Part shown: in pieces, positions 8,039 through 16,837 of the stretch
Layout of the letters: each line of letters starts with the position of its first letter
Position numbering within the stretch: the first letter of the stretch is position 1
Assembly (NCBI GenBank): GCA_004010835.2
Contig: CP030868.2
Span: 1 to 64,000, forward strand
Source: Oenococcus sp. UCMA 16435
GTDB lineage: Bacteria > Bacillota > Bacilli > Lactobacillales > Lactobacillaceae
Length of the DNA stretch: 64,000 nt
Reading direction: 5' to 3'
Notes under the pieces: generated by a model
The model's input: only the letters and a program-made list of their open reading frames with translations
Database searches by the model: none
What the model was told of the DNA's origin: nothing
Made by a program: the position numbers and the translations under genes

Positions 8039-9283
8039 ATGCTGACAGAAAAAAGACCAATCCACGTAAATTCAGAAATTGGCAGATTGAAAACGGTTAT
8101 ACTTCATCGACCTGGAAAAGAAATCGAGAATTTGACGCCTGATACAATGGGATCTTTGCTGTTTGATGATATTCCTTATTTATTGATTGCCCAAAAGGAG
8201 CATGACGATTTCGCTGATACGCTTCGAAAAAAAGGCGTCGAAGTCTTATATCTTGAGAAATTAGTTGTTCAGGCTTTGGATACAAGCAAACAAGTCAAAT
8301 CTTTTTTTATTGATAAAATGATTGCTGAATCAGGATTTAAAAACGGGACCATACACAGAGAATTGAGAAATTTTTTAGCCAGTTTATCGACTAGAGAGAT
8401 GGTTGATAAAATCATGGCTGGTGTTCGTTTTGATGAAATTGATCTTACGCCAAAAGATTTACAATTTTTTGCCTTTGACCAAACAAAGCCTTTTTTAATG
8501 GCACCAATGCCCAATCTTTATTTCACTCGTGACCCATCGGCTTCAATCGGCGATGGTTTAACGATCAACCGGATGACTTTCAAAGCTCGGCGGCGGGAGT
8601 CGATGTTTACTGAATTAGTTATTAATTATCATCCGCGTTTTGCAAATAAAAATATTAACGTTTGGCGCGACCGAAATCAGACTAGCAGACTGGAAGGCGG
8701 CGATGAGCTGGTTCTTTCCGACCATGTACTGGCGATCGGTCTTTCACAAAGAACCAGTTCTGAAGCGATCAAGGACGTTGCTGAAAATTTATTTGCTGGA
8801 TCGAATTATGATACGGTGATTGCGATTCAGATTCCCCAAACACATGCGACAATGCATTTGGATACAGTTTTTACAATGGTTAATTTTGATCAGTTCACTG
8901 TTCATCCGATGATTCTCAACAGCAATGGAGAATTGCCGATTCTTGTAATGCATAAAGACAAAGACAACCAGATTAAAATCGAGTCCTCAAACAACCTTAA
9001 ATCAGTTCTAAAAGAACAACTCGGTTTAAGCGAACTCGATCTGATTTCAACCGGTGATGGCGATCCGATAATTTCAGCCCGCGAGCAGTGGAATGATGGA
9101 TCGAATACTTTGGCAATTGCACCTGGATCAGTGGTTACCTATGATCGAAATTATGTTTCAAATGAAGCTTTGCGTAAACACGGAATTCAGGTTTCTGAGG
9201 TTCCTTCAAGCGAGATTTCCCGTGGACGCGGGGGCCCACGTTGCATGAGCATGCCGATTTATCGCGAAGATATCGAAAAATGA
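8039..9283 (+). CDS. arcA: Arginine deiminase
   Basis: A 414-residue cytoplasmic enzyme that hydrolyses arginine to citrulline and ammonia, the first step of the acid-protecting, ATP-yielding deiminase pathway. The EGGDE motif (from residue 219), the catalytic His in TMHLDTVF and the nucleophile Cys402 in GPRCMSMP are present; length is normal. The ATG at 8039 follows AGGAG; an in-frame TTG at 8018 overlaps that site and is rejected. No arcB, arcC or arcD flanks it, so the pathway is either dispersed or incomplete. The last 169 codons lie inside the tandem duplication and recur at 12837-13345. Confidence 0.95.
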   Translation: MLTEKRPIHVNSEIGRLKTVILHRPGKEIENLTPDTMGSLLFDDIPYLLIAQKEHDDFADTLRKKGVEVLYLEKLVVQALDTSKQVKSFFIDKMIAESGFKNGTIHRELRNFLASLSTREMVDKIMAGVRFDEIDLTPKDLQFFAFDQTKPFLMAPMPNLYFTRDPSASIGDGLTINRMTFKARRRESMFTELVINYHPRFANKNINVWRDRNQTSRLEGGDELVLSDHVLAIGLSQRTSSEAIKDVAENLFAGSNYDTVIAIQIPQTHATMHLDTVFTMVNFDQFTVHPMILNSNGELPILVMHKDKDNQIKIESSNNLKSVLKEQLGLSELDLISTGDGDPIISAREQWNDGSNTLAIAPGSVVTYDRNYVSNEALRKHGIQVSEVPSSEISRGRGGPRCMSMPIYREDIEK

Positions 9284-9290
9284 AATATTT

Positions 9291-9328
9291 AAAAAAGGTT
9301 GCATCAAATAGTCAATGCAGCCTTTTTT
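9291..9328. terminator. Terminator between arcA and the SufT-like gene
   Basis: AAAAAAGGTTGCAT pairs with ATGCAGCCTTTTTT around a ten-base loop. It follows the arcA stop and, read on the minus strand, follows the convergent SufT-like gene, so it serves both. It recurs at 13353-13390. Confidence 0.85.
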
Positions 9329-9352
9329 AAATTAATTGTTAATTCGTTGTTT

Positions 9353-9709
9353 TCAAGAAATTCCCAAAGAGATTCGGGCGATTCGAGAAATTCGATTTGG
9401 ATCCCAAACGATTGTTGGATCGATTTGTACCAGGACATTTGTAAAGTCACTGTATGTCATAATCGCGTCTTCGATAATTGTCTGTAGTTCGGCAGTTAAA
9501 GGGCATCCGAGGATTGTTAAAGCCATTAAAACGCGTAATTGCCGTTTCTTGTCTTTTTCAACAACTTGCAAACTGTAAATCAAACCGAGGTCCTGGACAC
9601 TAACTCCCATTTCCGGGTCAATCGCCTGTTTTAAAGCTTCTATGACTGCAGAAAACTCTGCTTCCGTCAAAGATTTTTCAACATTTTCAACTTGTGTATT
9701 TTTATTCAA
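9353..9709 (-). CDS. MIP18/DUF59 (SufT-like) Fe-S assembly factor, copy 1
   Basis: A 118-residue protein of the DUF59/MIP18 family, small factors that help mature iron-sulfur proteins. It shows the family signatures DPEMGVSVQDLGLIY (about residues 32-46) and TILGCPLT near 65-72, the latter holding the conserved Cys. Start is TTG at 9709; the only strong ribosome site, GGGAGG, is about twelve bases upstream, and an in-frame stop precludes earlier starts. It diverges from nrdD and lies near the suf operon, supporting a role in loading Fe-S clusters, for example into NrdG. Identical to the copy at 13415-13771. Confidence 0.85.
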   Translation of the reverse strand: MNKNTQVENVEKSLTEAEFSAVIEALKQAIDPEMGVSVQDLGLIYSLQVVEKDKKRQLRVLMALTILGCPLTAELQTIIEDAIMTYSDFTNVLVQIDPTIVWDPNRISRIARISLGIS

Positions 9710-9860
9710 AGCTTGTCACCAACCTCCCGATAAGTTTAATAAAAGTTTAATAAATTCTCACTTAAAATTAATTTTTTTCAACGGCTCCAGATTAGCATGA
9801 TTCAAGCAAAACATCTATATTTTCGCCTCAAAAAAACTAACTCTAAGACACTTTTTTAGA

Positions 9861-9889
9861 TTGAACCTTGTTGGAGAATCCGTTATTAT
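9861..9889 (+). promoter_or_regulatory. Promoter of nrdD, copy 1
   Basis: TTGAAC (9861-9866) and TATTAT (9884-9889) are separated by 17 bp. Transcription would start near 9896, leaving a leader of about 30 bases with AAAGGAG before the nrdD ATG. The same promoter recurs at 13923-13951. I did not find convincing paired NrdR boxes. Confidence 0.6.
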
Positions 9890-9924
9890 TGGCGTTAATC
9901 AAAAAGATAAAGGAGTTGAATAAA

Positions 9925-12126
9925 ATGATAAACCAAGATAATGATTCACCAGCAACATTAACCGCCATTAAAATCAAGGAAGACGATGGAAGTATCTCTG
10001 AATTGAAGGACGACCAAATAGAAAAAGTGCTTTTACACGCCAATGACAAAGTTGATCAACCGCTTGACAGCCAATTAATCAAAAATATTGTTGATCAAGT
10101 CATGACAAAAATGCCGCTTTCAGATGATTCTGTAGTAACCCGTCAGGGCTTGAACACAGCTATTTTGCGTTCTTTAAAAGAGCAAGGCAATCCACAATTA
10201 GCACAGGTCGCAAATAACCAATTATTGTCGGCAGAAATTAATTCTAGCAAAGCAACAGATATCAATTTTACGATTCAAAAACTGCTCAATAAAGACAAAA
10301 CGGTTGTCAATGAGAATGCGAATAAAGATAGCCATGTTTTCAATACTCAACGAGATTTAACCGCGGGAACCGTTGCGAGGTCGATTGGACTAAAAATGCT
10401 TCCGCCAAGGGTTGCCAAAGCACATATGAGTGGTGATATTCATTGGCACGATTTGGATTACCAACCATACAGTCCGATGACCAATTGCTGTTTGATCGAT
10501 TTTAAAGAAATGTTGACTAATGGATTTAAAATCGGCAATGCTGAGCTTGAATCACCAAATTCAATCCAGACTGCCACGGCTCAAATGGCACAAATTATTG
10601 CCAATGTTGCTTCCAGCCAATACGGAGGTTGTTCAGCAGACCGGACCGATGAATTTTTAGCGCCCTTTGCTGAAAAAAATTATCATAAGAATTTAGCTGA
10701 AGCAAAGGAATGGATCGAAGACGAAGACAAGCAAGAAGCTTTTGCTCGCCAAAAGACCGAAAAAGACATTTATGATGCTATGCAGGCTTTGGAATATGAA
10801 ATTAATACTCTGTATTCTTCTCAAGGACAAACACCTTTTACAACTGTTGGTTTTGGATTAGGGACAAGCTGGATCGAACGGTCAATTCAAAAGGCGATTT
10901 TGCAAGTCAGAATTAAAGGACTGGGTAAGGAAAGGCGGACAGCAATTTTTCCAAAACTAGTCTTTACTATCAAACGCGGTTTGAATCAAAAACCCGAGGA
11001 TCCTAACTATGATATTAAAGAGTTGGCAATCGAATGTGCTACTAAGCGTATGTATCCAGATGTTTTAATGTATGACAAAATTGTTGAACTGACTGGTAGT
11101 TTCAAGGCTCCAATGGGTTGTCGTTCATTTTTGCAAGGATGGTGGGACGAAAACGGTCGCGAGGTTAATGCCGGCCGAATGAACTTAGGCGTTGTTACAG
11201 TTAATCTGCCTAGAATAGCTATGGAATCAAAAGGCGATCAGGCAATGTTTTGGAAGATATTCGAGGAACGTTTGGATGTTTGCAAAGAGGCACTTGTTTT
11301 TAAGATAAACAGGGCCAAAGAGGCTAATCCGGAAAATGCTCCAATTCTTTATGAATACGGGGCCTTTGGAAAACGCTTGAAGCCAAATGATTCAATCGAC
11401 CAACTCTTCAATAAATCTCGCGCAACTATTTCTCTGGGATATATTGGTATCTATGAGGTTGGAACTGTCTTTTTCGGTCACGCTTGGGAACATAATCCTG
11501 AAGCTAAAGCATTTTCTGTTAAGATTGTAAAAACCTTATGGGAACATTGCAAAGCTTGGGAAAAGGAATATGGCTATCATTTCAGTGTATACAGTACCCC
11601 GAGTGAAAGCTTAACTGACACATTCTGTCGGCTTGATACAAAGAAGTTCGGTATTGTTAAGGATATTACTGATAAGGAATACTACACAAATAGTTTCCAT
11701 TATGATGTTCGAAAGAAAGTTACTCCTTTTGAAAAGATTGATTTTGAAAAGGATTATCCAAAATACTGTTCCGGTGGTTTTATTCATTATTGTGAATATC
11801 CAAATTTGAAACAAAATCCGAAAGCCTTGGAAGCGGTTTGGGACTATGCTTATGACAAAATTGGATATTTAGGGACTAATACCCCAATCGACCAATGTTT
11901 TAAATGCGGTTTTAAGGGCGAGTTTGAAGCCACAGCGCGTGGTTTTAAGTGCCCGAAGTGTGGTAATACCGATCCTGCAACTTGTGATGTTGTCAAGCGG
12001 ACTTGTGGATATCTTGGCAACCCATTGCAGCGGCCAATGATTCATGGACGTCATCAGGAAATTATTTCTCGTGTTAAGCACATGTCGTTAGGAAACGATA
12101 ATACGACTAGTGCCCGCCAAGGATAA
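9925..12126 (+). CDS. nrdD: Anaerobic (class III) ribonucleoside-triphosphate reductase, copy 1
   Basis: A 733-residue glycyl-radical enzyme that makes deoxyribonucleotides from NTPs without oxygen. The C-terminal zinc site is Cys658, Cys661, Cys676 and Cys679; the radical glycine, Gly695, lies in RTCGYLG. An N-terminal ATP-cone-like segment comes first. The ATG at 9925 follows AAAGGAG; the longer frame starting TTG at 9868 runs through the promoter and is rejected. nrdG follows after 11 bases. This copy lies wholly inside the duplicated unit and its protein is identical to that of copy 2. Confidence 0.97.
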   Translation: MINQDNDSPATLTAIKIKEDDGSISELKDDQIEKVLLHANDKVDQPLDSQLIKNIVDQVMTKMPLSDDSVVTRQGLNTAILRSLKEQGNPQLAQVANNQLLSAEINSSKATDINFTIQKLLNKDKTVVNENANKDSHVFNTQRDLTAGTVARSIGLKMLPPRVAKAHMSGDIHWHDLDYQPYSPMTNCCLIDFKEMLTNGFKIGNAELESPNSIQTATAQMAQIIANVASSQYGGCSADRTDEFLAPFAEKNYHKNLAEAKEWIEDEDKQEAFARQKTEKDIYDAMQALEYEINTLYSSQGQTPFTTVGFGLGTSWIERSIQKAILQVRIKGLGKERRTAIFPKLVFTIKRGLNQKPEDPNYDIKELAIECATKRMYPDVLMYDKIVELTGSFKAPMGCRSFLQGWWDENGREVNAGRMNLGVVTVNLPRIAMESKGDQAMFWKIFEERLDVCKEALVFKINRAKEANPENAPILYEYGAFGKRLKPNDSIDQLFNKSRATISLGYIGIYEVGTVFFGHAWEHNPEAKAFSVKIVKTLWEHCKAWEKEYGYHFSVYSTPSESLTDTFCRLDTKKFGIVKDITDKEYYTNSFHYDVRKKVTPFEKIDFEKDYPKYCSGGFIHYCEYPNLKQNPKALEAVWDYAYDKIGYLGTNTPIDQCFKCGFKGEFEATARGFKCPKCGNTDPATCDVVKRTCGYLGNPLQRPMIHGRHQEIISRVKHMSLGNDNTTSARQG

Positions 12127-12137
12127 GGGAGATTTTA

Positions 12138-12758
12138 ATGAGTGAAAAAGAAACGAAAACTGTGGCGAAAAGACAGCATCAACATCGGCAACGTTTACCA
12201 AAAAATCCAAAACCTAAAGAATGGTTAGCCAAGGATTTAAGCTTAAATTATGTAGCTAGTTATAAGCCGTTTAATTTTGTTGACGGCGAAGGGGTTCGTT
12301 GCAGCTTATATGTTAGTGGGTGCAAGTTTGATTGTCCTGGTTGCTATAACAAAGTCGCTCAGAGTTTTCATTATGGTCAACCATACACAAAAGATTTAGA
12401 AGATCAGATCATTGCTGATCTTGGCCAGTCCTATGTTCAAGGCTTGACTTTATTGGGTGGCGAACCCTTTTTAAACACTCATGTATGTTTGCAATTAATT
12501 GATCGAATTCATAAAGAATATGGGCATAGCAAAGACATTTGGTCTTGGACCGGCTATACCTGGGACGAACTGCAGCTAGAATCGGATGATAAAAAAGAAA
12601 TGTTGAGCAAGTTAGACATTTTAATTGATGGCCGTTTTTTGGAAGCACAAAAAGATTTGACGCTGCAATTTAGAGGCAGTTCGAATCAGAGAATCATTGA
12701 TGTTCAAAAATCCTTGCAGCAATCCAAGGTGGTTATTTGGGACCGTTTAGTTCGATAG
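12138..12758 (+). CDS. nrdG: Anaerobic RNR activating enzyme (radical SAM), copy 1
   Basis: A 206-residue radical-SAM protein that cleaves S-adenosylmethionine to place the glycyl radical on NrdD. The 4Fe-4S ligands are Cys62, Cys66 and Cys69 (CKFDCPGCY), and the SAM-binding TLLGGEPF follows near 113. It has an unusual basic N-terminal extension of about 35 residues. GGGAG precedes the ATG. In this copy the next frame downstream is not sufC but the SufC-ArcA chimera at 12776. Confidence 0.96.
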   Translation: MSEKETKTVAKRQHQHRQRLPKNPKPKEWLAKDLSLNYVASYKPFNFVDGEGVRCSLYVSGCKFDCPGCYNKVAQSFHYGQPYTKDLEDQIIADLGQSYVQGLTLLGGEPFLNTHVCLQLIDRIHKEYGHSKDIWSWTGYTWDELQLESDDKKEMLSKLDILIDGRFLEAQKDLTLQFRGSSNQRIIDVQKSLQQSKVVIWDRLVR

Positions 12759-12775
12759 GAAGGTGAGACTGATTA

Positions 12776-13345
12776 GTGACAACTTTAGAGATCAAAAATT
12801 TACATGTCCAAGCAGAGGGACAACACATTTTAAAGGACGTTGCTGAAAATTTATTTGCTGGATCGAATTATGATACGGTGATTGCGATTCAGATTCCCCA
12901 AACACATGCGACAATGCATTTGGATACAGTTTTTACAATGGTTAATTTTGATCAGTTCACTGTTCATCCGATGATTCTCAACAGCAATGGAGAATTGCCG
13001 ATTCTTGTAATGCATAAAGACAAAGACAACCAGATTAAAATCGAGTCCTCAAACAACCTTAAATCAGTTCTAAAAGAACAACTCGGTTTAAGCGAACTCG
13101 ATCTGATTTCAACCGGTGATGGCGATCCGATAATTTCAGCCCGCGAGCAGTGGAATGATGGATCGAATACTTTGGCAATTGCACCTGGATCAGTGGTTAC
13201 CTATGATCGAAATTATGTTTCAAATGAAGCTTTGCGTAAACACGGAATTCAGGTTTCTGAGGTTCCTTCAAGCGAGATTTCCCGTGGACGCGGGGGCCCA
13301 CGTTGCATGAGCATGCCGATTTATCGCGAAGATATCGAAAAATGA
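12776..13345 (+). CDS. Chimeric SufC(1-20)-ArcA(246-414) frame at the duplication join
   Basis: This 189-codon frame starts with the sufC GTG and ribosome site (GAAGGTGAG), reads the first 20 SufC residues, then crosses in frame into ArcA from residue 246 to its natural stop. It keeps the catalytic His and Cys of the deiminase but lacks the EGGDE motif and the N-terminal half, and it lacks all SufC ATPase motifs. It should be transcribed behind nrdDG copy 1 and translated as well as sufC. It is almost certainly not a working deiminase; it may be degraded or could interfere with ArcA oligomers. Confidence 0.85.
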   Translation: MTTLEIKNLHVQAEGQHILKDVAENLFAGSNYDTVIAIQIPQTHATMHLDTVFTMVNFDQFTVHPMILNSNGELPILVMHKDKDNQIKIESSNNLKSVLKEQLGLSELDLISTGDGDPIISAREQWNDGSNTLAIAPGSVVTYDRNYVSNEALRKHGIQVSEVPSSEISRGRGGPRCMSMPIYREDIEK

Positions 13346-13352
13346 AATATTT

Positions 13353-13390
13353 AAAAAAGGTTGCATCAAATAGTCAATGCAGCCTTTTTT
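13353..13390. terminator. Terminator after the chimera, copy 2 of 9291-9328
   Basis: The same hairpin with T run as after arcA. It should stop transcripts from nrdDG copy 1 after the chimera, so copy 1 does not feed sufCDSBU. Confidence 0.85.
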
Positions 13391-13414
13391 AAATTAATTG
13401 TTAATTCGTTGTTT

Positions 13415-13771
13415 TCAAGAAATTCCCAAAGAGATTCGGGCGATTCGAGAAATTCGATTTGGATCCCAAACGATTGTTGGATCGATTTGTACCAGGACAT
13501 TTGTAAAGTCACTGTATGTCATAATCGCGTCTTCGATAATTGTCTGTAGTTCGGCAGTTAAAGGGCATCCGAGGATTGTTAAAGCCATTAAAACGCGTAA
13601 TTGCCGTTTCTTGTCTTTTTCAACAACTTGCAAACTGTAAATCAAACCGAGGTCCTGGACACTAACTCCCATTTCCGGGTCAATCGCCTGTTTTAAAGCT
13701 TCTATGACTGCAGAAAACTCTGCTTCCGTCAAAGATTTTTCAACATTTTCAACTTGTGTATTTTTATTCAA
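13415..13771 (-). CDS. MIP18/DUF59 (SufT-like) Fe-S assembly factor, copy 2
   Basis: Identical in translation to the gene at 9353-9709, including its TTG start and the DPE...DLGLIY and GCPLT signatures. It is transcribed towards the chimera and away from nrdD copy 2. Confidence 0.85.
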   Translation of the reverse strand: MNKNTQVENVEKSLTEAEFSAVIEALKQAIDPEMGVSVQDLGLIYSLQVVEKDKKRQLRVLMALTILGCPLTAELQTIIEDAIMTYSDFTNVLVQIDPTIVWDPNRISRIARISLGIS

Positions 13772-13922
13772 AGCTTGTCACCAACCTCCCGATAAGTTTA
13801 ATAAAAGTTTAATAAATTCTCACTTAAAATTAATTTTTTTCAACGGCTCCAGATTAGCATGATTCAAGCAAAACATCTATATTTTCGCCTCAAAAAAACT
13901 AACTCTAAGACACTTTTTTAGA

Positions 13923-13951
13923 TTGAACCTTGTTGGAGAATCCGTTATTAT
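13923..13951 (+). promoter_or_regulatory. Promoter of nrdD, copy 2
   Basis: Duplicate of 9861-9889: TTGAAC and TATTAT with a 17-bp spacer. Through nrdD and nrdG this copy is also the most obvious promoter for the suf genes downstream, because no terminator or promoter separates nrdG from sufC. Confidence 0.6.
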
Positions 13952-13986
13952 TGGCGTTAATCAAAAAGATAAAGGAGTTGAATAAA

Positions 13987-16188
13987 ATGATAAACCAAGA
14001 TAATGATTCACCAGCAACATTAACCGCCATTAAAATCAAGGAAGACGATGGAAGTATCTCTGAATTGAAGGACGACCAAATAGAAAAAGTGCTTTTACAC
14101 GCCAATGACAAAGTTGATCAACCGCTTGACAGCCAATTAATCAAAAATATTGTTGATCAAGTCATGACAAAAATGCCGCTTTCAGATGATTCTGTAGTAA
14201 CCCGTCAGGGCTTGAACACAGCTATTTTGCGTTCTTTAAAAGAGCAAGGCAATCCACAATTAGCACAGGTCGCAAATAACCAATTATTGTCGGCAGAAAT
14301 TAATTCTAGCAAAGCAACAGATATCAATTTTACGATTCAAAAACTGCTCAATAAAGACAAAACGGTTGTCAATGAGAATGCGAATAAAGATAGCCATGTT
14401 TTCAATACTCAACGAGATTTAACCGCGGGAACCGTTGCGAGGTCGATTGGACTAAAAATGCTTCCGCCAAGGGTTGCCAAAGCACATATGAGTGGTGATA
14501 TTCATTGGCACGATTTGGATTACCAACCATACAGTCCGATGACCAATTGCTGTTTGATCGATTTTAAAGAAATGTTGACTAATGGATTTAAAATCGGCAA
14601 TGCTGAGCTTGAATCACCAAATTCAATCCAGACTGCCACGGCTCAAATGGCACAAATTATTGCCAATGTTGCTTCCAGCCAATACGGAGGTTGTTCAGCA
14701 GACCGGACCGATGAATTTTTAGCGCCCTTTGCTGAAAAAAATTATCATAAGAATTTAGCTGAAGCAAAGGAATGGATCGAAGACGAAGACAAGCAAGAAG
14801 CTTTTGCTCGCCAAAAGACCGAAAAAGACATTTATGATGCTATGCAGGCTTTGGAATATGAAATTAATACTCTGTATTCTTCTCAAGGACAAACACCTTT
14901 TACAACTGTTGGTTTTGGATTAGGGACAAGCTGGATCGAACGGTCAATTCAAAAGGCGATTTTGCAAGTCAGAATTAAAGGACTGGGTAAGGAAAGGCGG
15001 ACAGCAATTTTTCCAAAACTAGTCTTTACTATCAAACGCGGTTTGAATCAAAAACCCGAGGATCCTAACTATGATATTAAAGAGTTGGCAATCGAATGTG
15101 CTACTAAGCGTATGTATCCAGATGTTTTAATGTATGACAAAATTGTTGAACTGACTGGTAGTTTCAAGGCTCCAATGGGTTGTCGTTCATTTTTGCAAGG
15201 ATGGTGGGACGAAAACGGTCGCGAGGTTAATGCCGGCCGAATGAACTTAGGCGTTGTTACAGTTAATCTGCCTAGAATAGCTATGGAATCAAAAGGCGAT
15301 CAGGCAATGTTTTGGAAGATATTCGAGGAACGTTTGGATGTTTGCAAAGAGGCACTTGTTTTTAAGATAAACAGGGCCAAAGAGGCTAATCCGGAAAATG
15401 CTCCAATTCTTTATGAATACGGGGCCTTTGGAAAACGCTTGAAGCCAAATGATTCAATCGACCAACTCTTCAATAAATCTCGCGCAACTATTTCTCTGGG
15501 ATATATTGGTATCTATGAGGTTGGAACTGTCTTTTTCGGTCACGCTTGGGAACATAATCCTGAAGCTAAAGCATTTTCTGTTAAGATTGTAAAAACCTTA
15601 TGGGAACATTGCAAAGCTTGGGAAAAGGAATATGGCTATCATTTCAGTGTATACAGTACCCCGAGTGAAAGCTTAACTGACACATTCTGTCGGCTTGATA
15701 CAAAGAAGTTCGGTATTGTTAAGGATATTACTGATAAGGAATACTACACAAATAGTTTCCATTATGATGTTCGAAAGAAAGTTACTCCTTTTGAAAAGAT
15801 TGATTTTGAAAAGGATTATCCAAAATACTGTTCCGGTGGTTTTATTCATTATTGTGAATATCCAAATTTGAAACAAAATCCGAAAGCCTTGGAAGCGGTT
15901 TGGGACTATGCTTATGACAAAATTGGATATTTAGGGACTAATACCCCAATCGACCAATGTTTTAAATGCGGTTTTAAGGGCGAGTTTGAAGCCACAGCGC
16001 GTGGTTTTAAGTGCCCGAAGTGTGGTAATACCGATCCTGCAACTTGTGATGTTGTCAAGCGGACTTGTGGATATCTTGGCAACCCATTGCAGCGGCCAAT
16101 GATTCATGGACGTCATCAGGAAATTATTTCTCGTGTTAAGCACATGTCGTTAGGAAACGATAATACGACTAGTGCCCGCCAAGGATAA
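13987..16188 (+). CDS. nrdD: Anaerobic (class III) ribonucleoside-triphosphate reductase, copy 2
   Basis: Identical in translation to nrdD copy 1 (733 residues), with the same zinc cysteines, glycyl-radical segment, ATG and AAAGGAG site. It is followed by nrdG copy 2 and then the intact sufC, so this is the copy in the ancestral downstream context. Copy 1 is the one in the ancestral upstream context beside full arcA. Confidence 0.97.
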   Translation: MINQDNDSPATLTAIKIKEDDGSISELKDDQIEKVLLHANDKVDQPLDSQLIKNIVDQVMTKMPLSDDSVVTRQGLNTAILRSLKEQGNPQLAQVANNQLLSAEINSSKATDINFTIQKLLNKDKTVVNENANKDSHVFNTQRDLTAGTVARSIGLKMLPPRVAKAHMSGDIHWHDLDYQPYSPMTNCCLIDFKEMLTNGFKIGNAELESPNSIQTATAQMAQIIANVASSQYGGCSADRTDEFLAPFAEKNYHKNLAEAKEWIEDEDKQEAFARQKTEKDIYDAMQALEYEINTLYSSQGQTPFTTVGFGLGTSWIERSIQKAILQVRIKGLGKERRTAIFPKLVFTIKRGLNQKPEDPNYDIKELAIECATKRMYPDVLMYDKIVELTGSFKAPMGCRSFLQGWWDENGREVNAGRMNLGVVTVNLPRIAMESKGDQAMFWKIFEERLDVCKEALVFKINRAKEANPENAPILYEYGAFGKRLKPNDSIDQLFNKSRATISLGYIGIYEVGTVFFGHAWEHNPEAKAFSVKIVKTLWEHCKAWEKEYGYHFSVYSTPSESLTDTFCRLDTKKFGIVKDITDKEYYTNSFHYDVRKKVTPFEKIDFEKDYPKYCSGGFIHYCEYPNLKQNPKALEAVWDYAYDKIGYLGTNTPIDQCFKCGFKGEFEATARGFKCPKCGNTDPATCDVVKRTCGYLGNPLQRPMIHGRHQEIISRVKHMSLGNDNTTSARQG

Positions 16189-16199
16189 GGGAGATTTTA

Positions 16200-16820
16200 A
16201 TGAGTGAAAAAGAAACGAAAACTGTGGCGAAAAGACAGCATCAACATCGGCAACGTTTACCAAAAAATCCAAAACCTAAAGAATGGTTAGCCAAGGATTT
16301 AAGCTTAAATTATGTAGCTAGTTATAAGCCGTTTAATTTTGTTGACGGCGAAGGGGTTCGTTGCAGCTTATATGTTAGTGGGTGCAAGTTTGATTGTCCT
16401 GGTTGCTATAACAAAGTCGCTCAGAGTTTTCATTATGGTCAACCATACACAAAAGATTTAGAAGATCAGATCATTGCTGATCTTGGCCAGTCCTATGTTC
16501 AAGGCTTGACTTTATTGGGTGGCGAACCCTTTTTAAACACTCATGTATGTTTGCAATTAATTGATCGAATTCATAAAGAATATGGGCATAGCAAAGACAT
16601 TTGGTCTTGGACCGGCTATACCTGGGACGAACTGCAGCTAGAATCGGATGATAAAAAAGAAATGTTGAGCAAGTTAGACATTTTAATTGATGGCCGTTTT
16701 TTGGAAGCACAAAAAGATTTGACGCTGCAATTTAGAGGCAGTTCGAATCAGAGAATCATTGATGTTCAAAAATCCTTGCAGCAATCCAAGGTGGTTATTT
16801 GGGACCGTTTAGTTCGATAG
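16200..16820 (+). CDS. nrdG: Anaerobic RNR activating enzyme (radical SAM), copy 2
   Basis: Identical in translation to nrdG copy 1. It ends 17 bases before the sufC start, with the sufC ribosome site (GAAGGTGAG) directly after its stop, so nrdD-nrdG-sufCDSBU probably forms one transcript. That makes sense functionally, as NrdG needs a 4Fe-4S cluster built by the SUF machine. Confidence 0.96.
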   Translation: MSEKETKTVAKRQHQHRQRLPKNPKPKEWLAKDLSLNYVASYKPFNFVDGEGVRCSLYVSGCKFDCPGCYNKVAQSFHYGQPYTKDLEDQIIADLGQSYVQGLTLLGGEPFLNTHVCLQLIDRIHKEYGHSKDIWSWTGYTWDELQLESDDKKEMLSKLDILIDGRFLEAQKDLTLQFRGSSNQRIIDVQKSLQQSKVVIWDRLVR

Positions 16821-16837
16821 GAAGGTGAGACTGATTA

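Larger units (their letters stand above)
8775..12836. repeat. 4062-bp tandem duplication, copy 1
   Basis: Bases 8775-12836 recur immediately at 12837-16898 with a constant offset of 4062. All translated products of the two copies are identical, and I found no base difference where I compared them. The unit runs from inside arcA to codon 20 of sufC. The parental junction sites share AAGG followed by a near match (arcA 8771-8780, sufC 16895-16904), so the event fits microhomology-mediated unequal exchange or template switching. The identity implies a very recent event, a stock-specific amplification or an assembly artefact. Confidence 0.95.

Noticed and set aside
9710-9924. Possible NrdR boxes upstream of nrdD
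   Set aside because: One weak match (around ACATCTATATTTT near 9808) was seen, but no second box at the required spacing, so NrdR control is not supported.
12776-13345. Second functional arginine deiminase
   Set aside because: It lacks residues 1-245 of ArcA, including the EGGDE motif, so it cannot be an active second copy.
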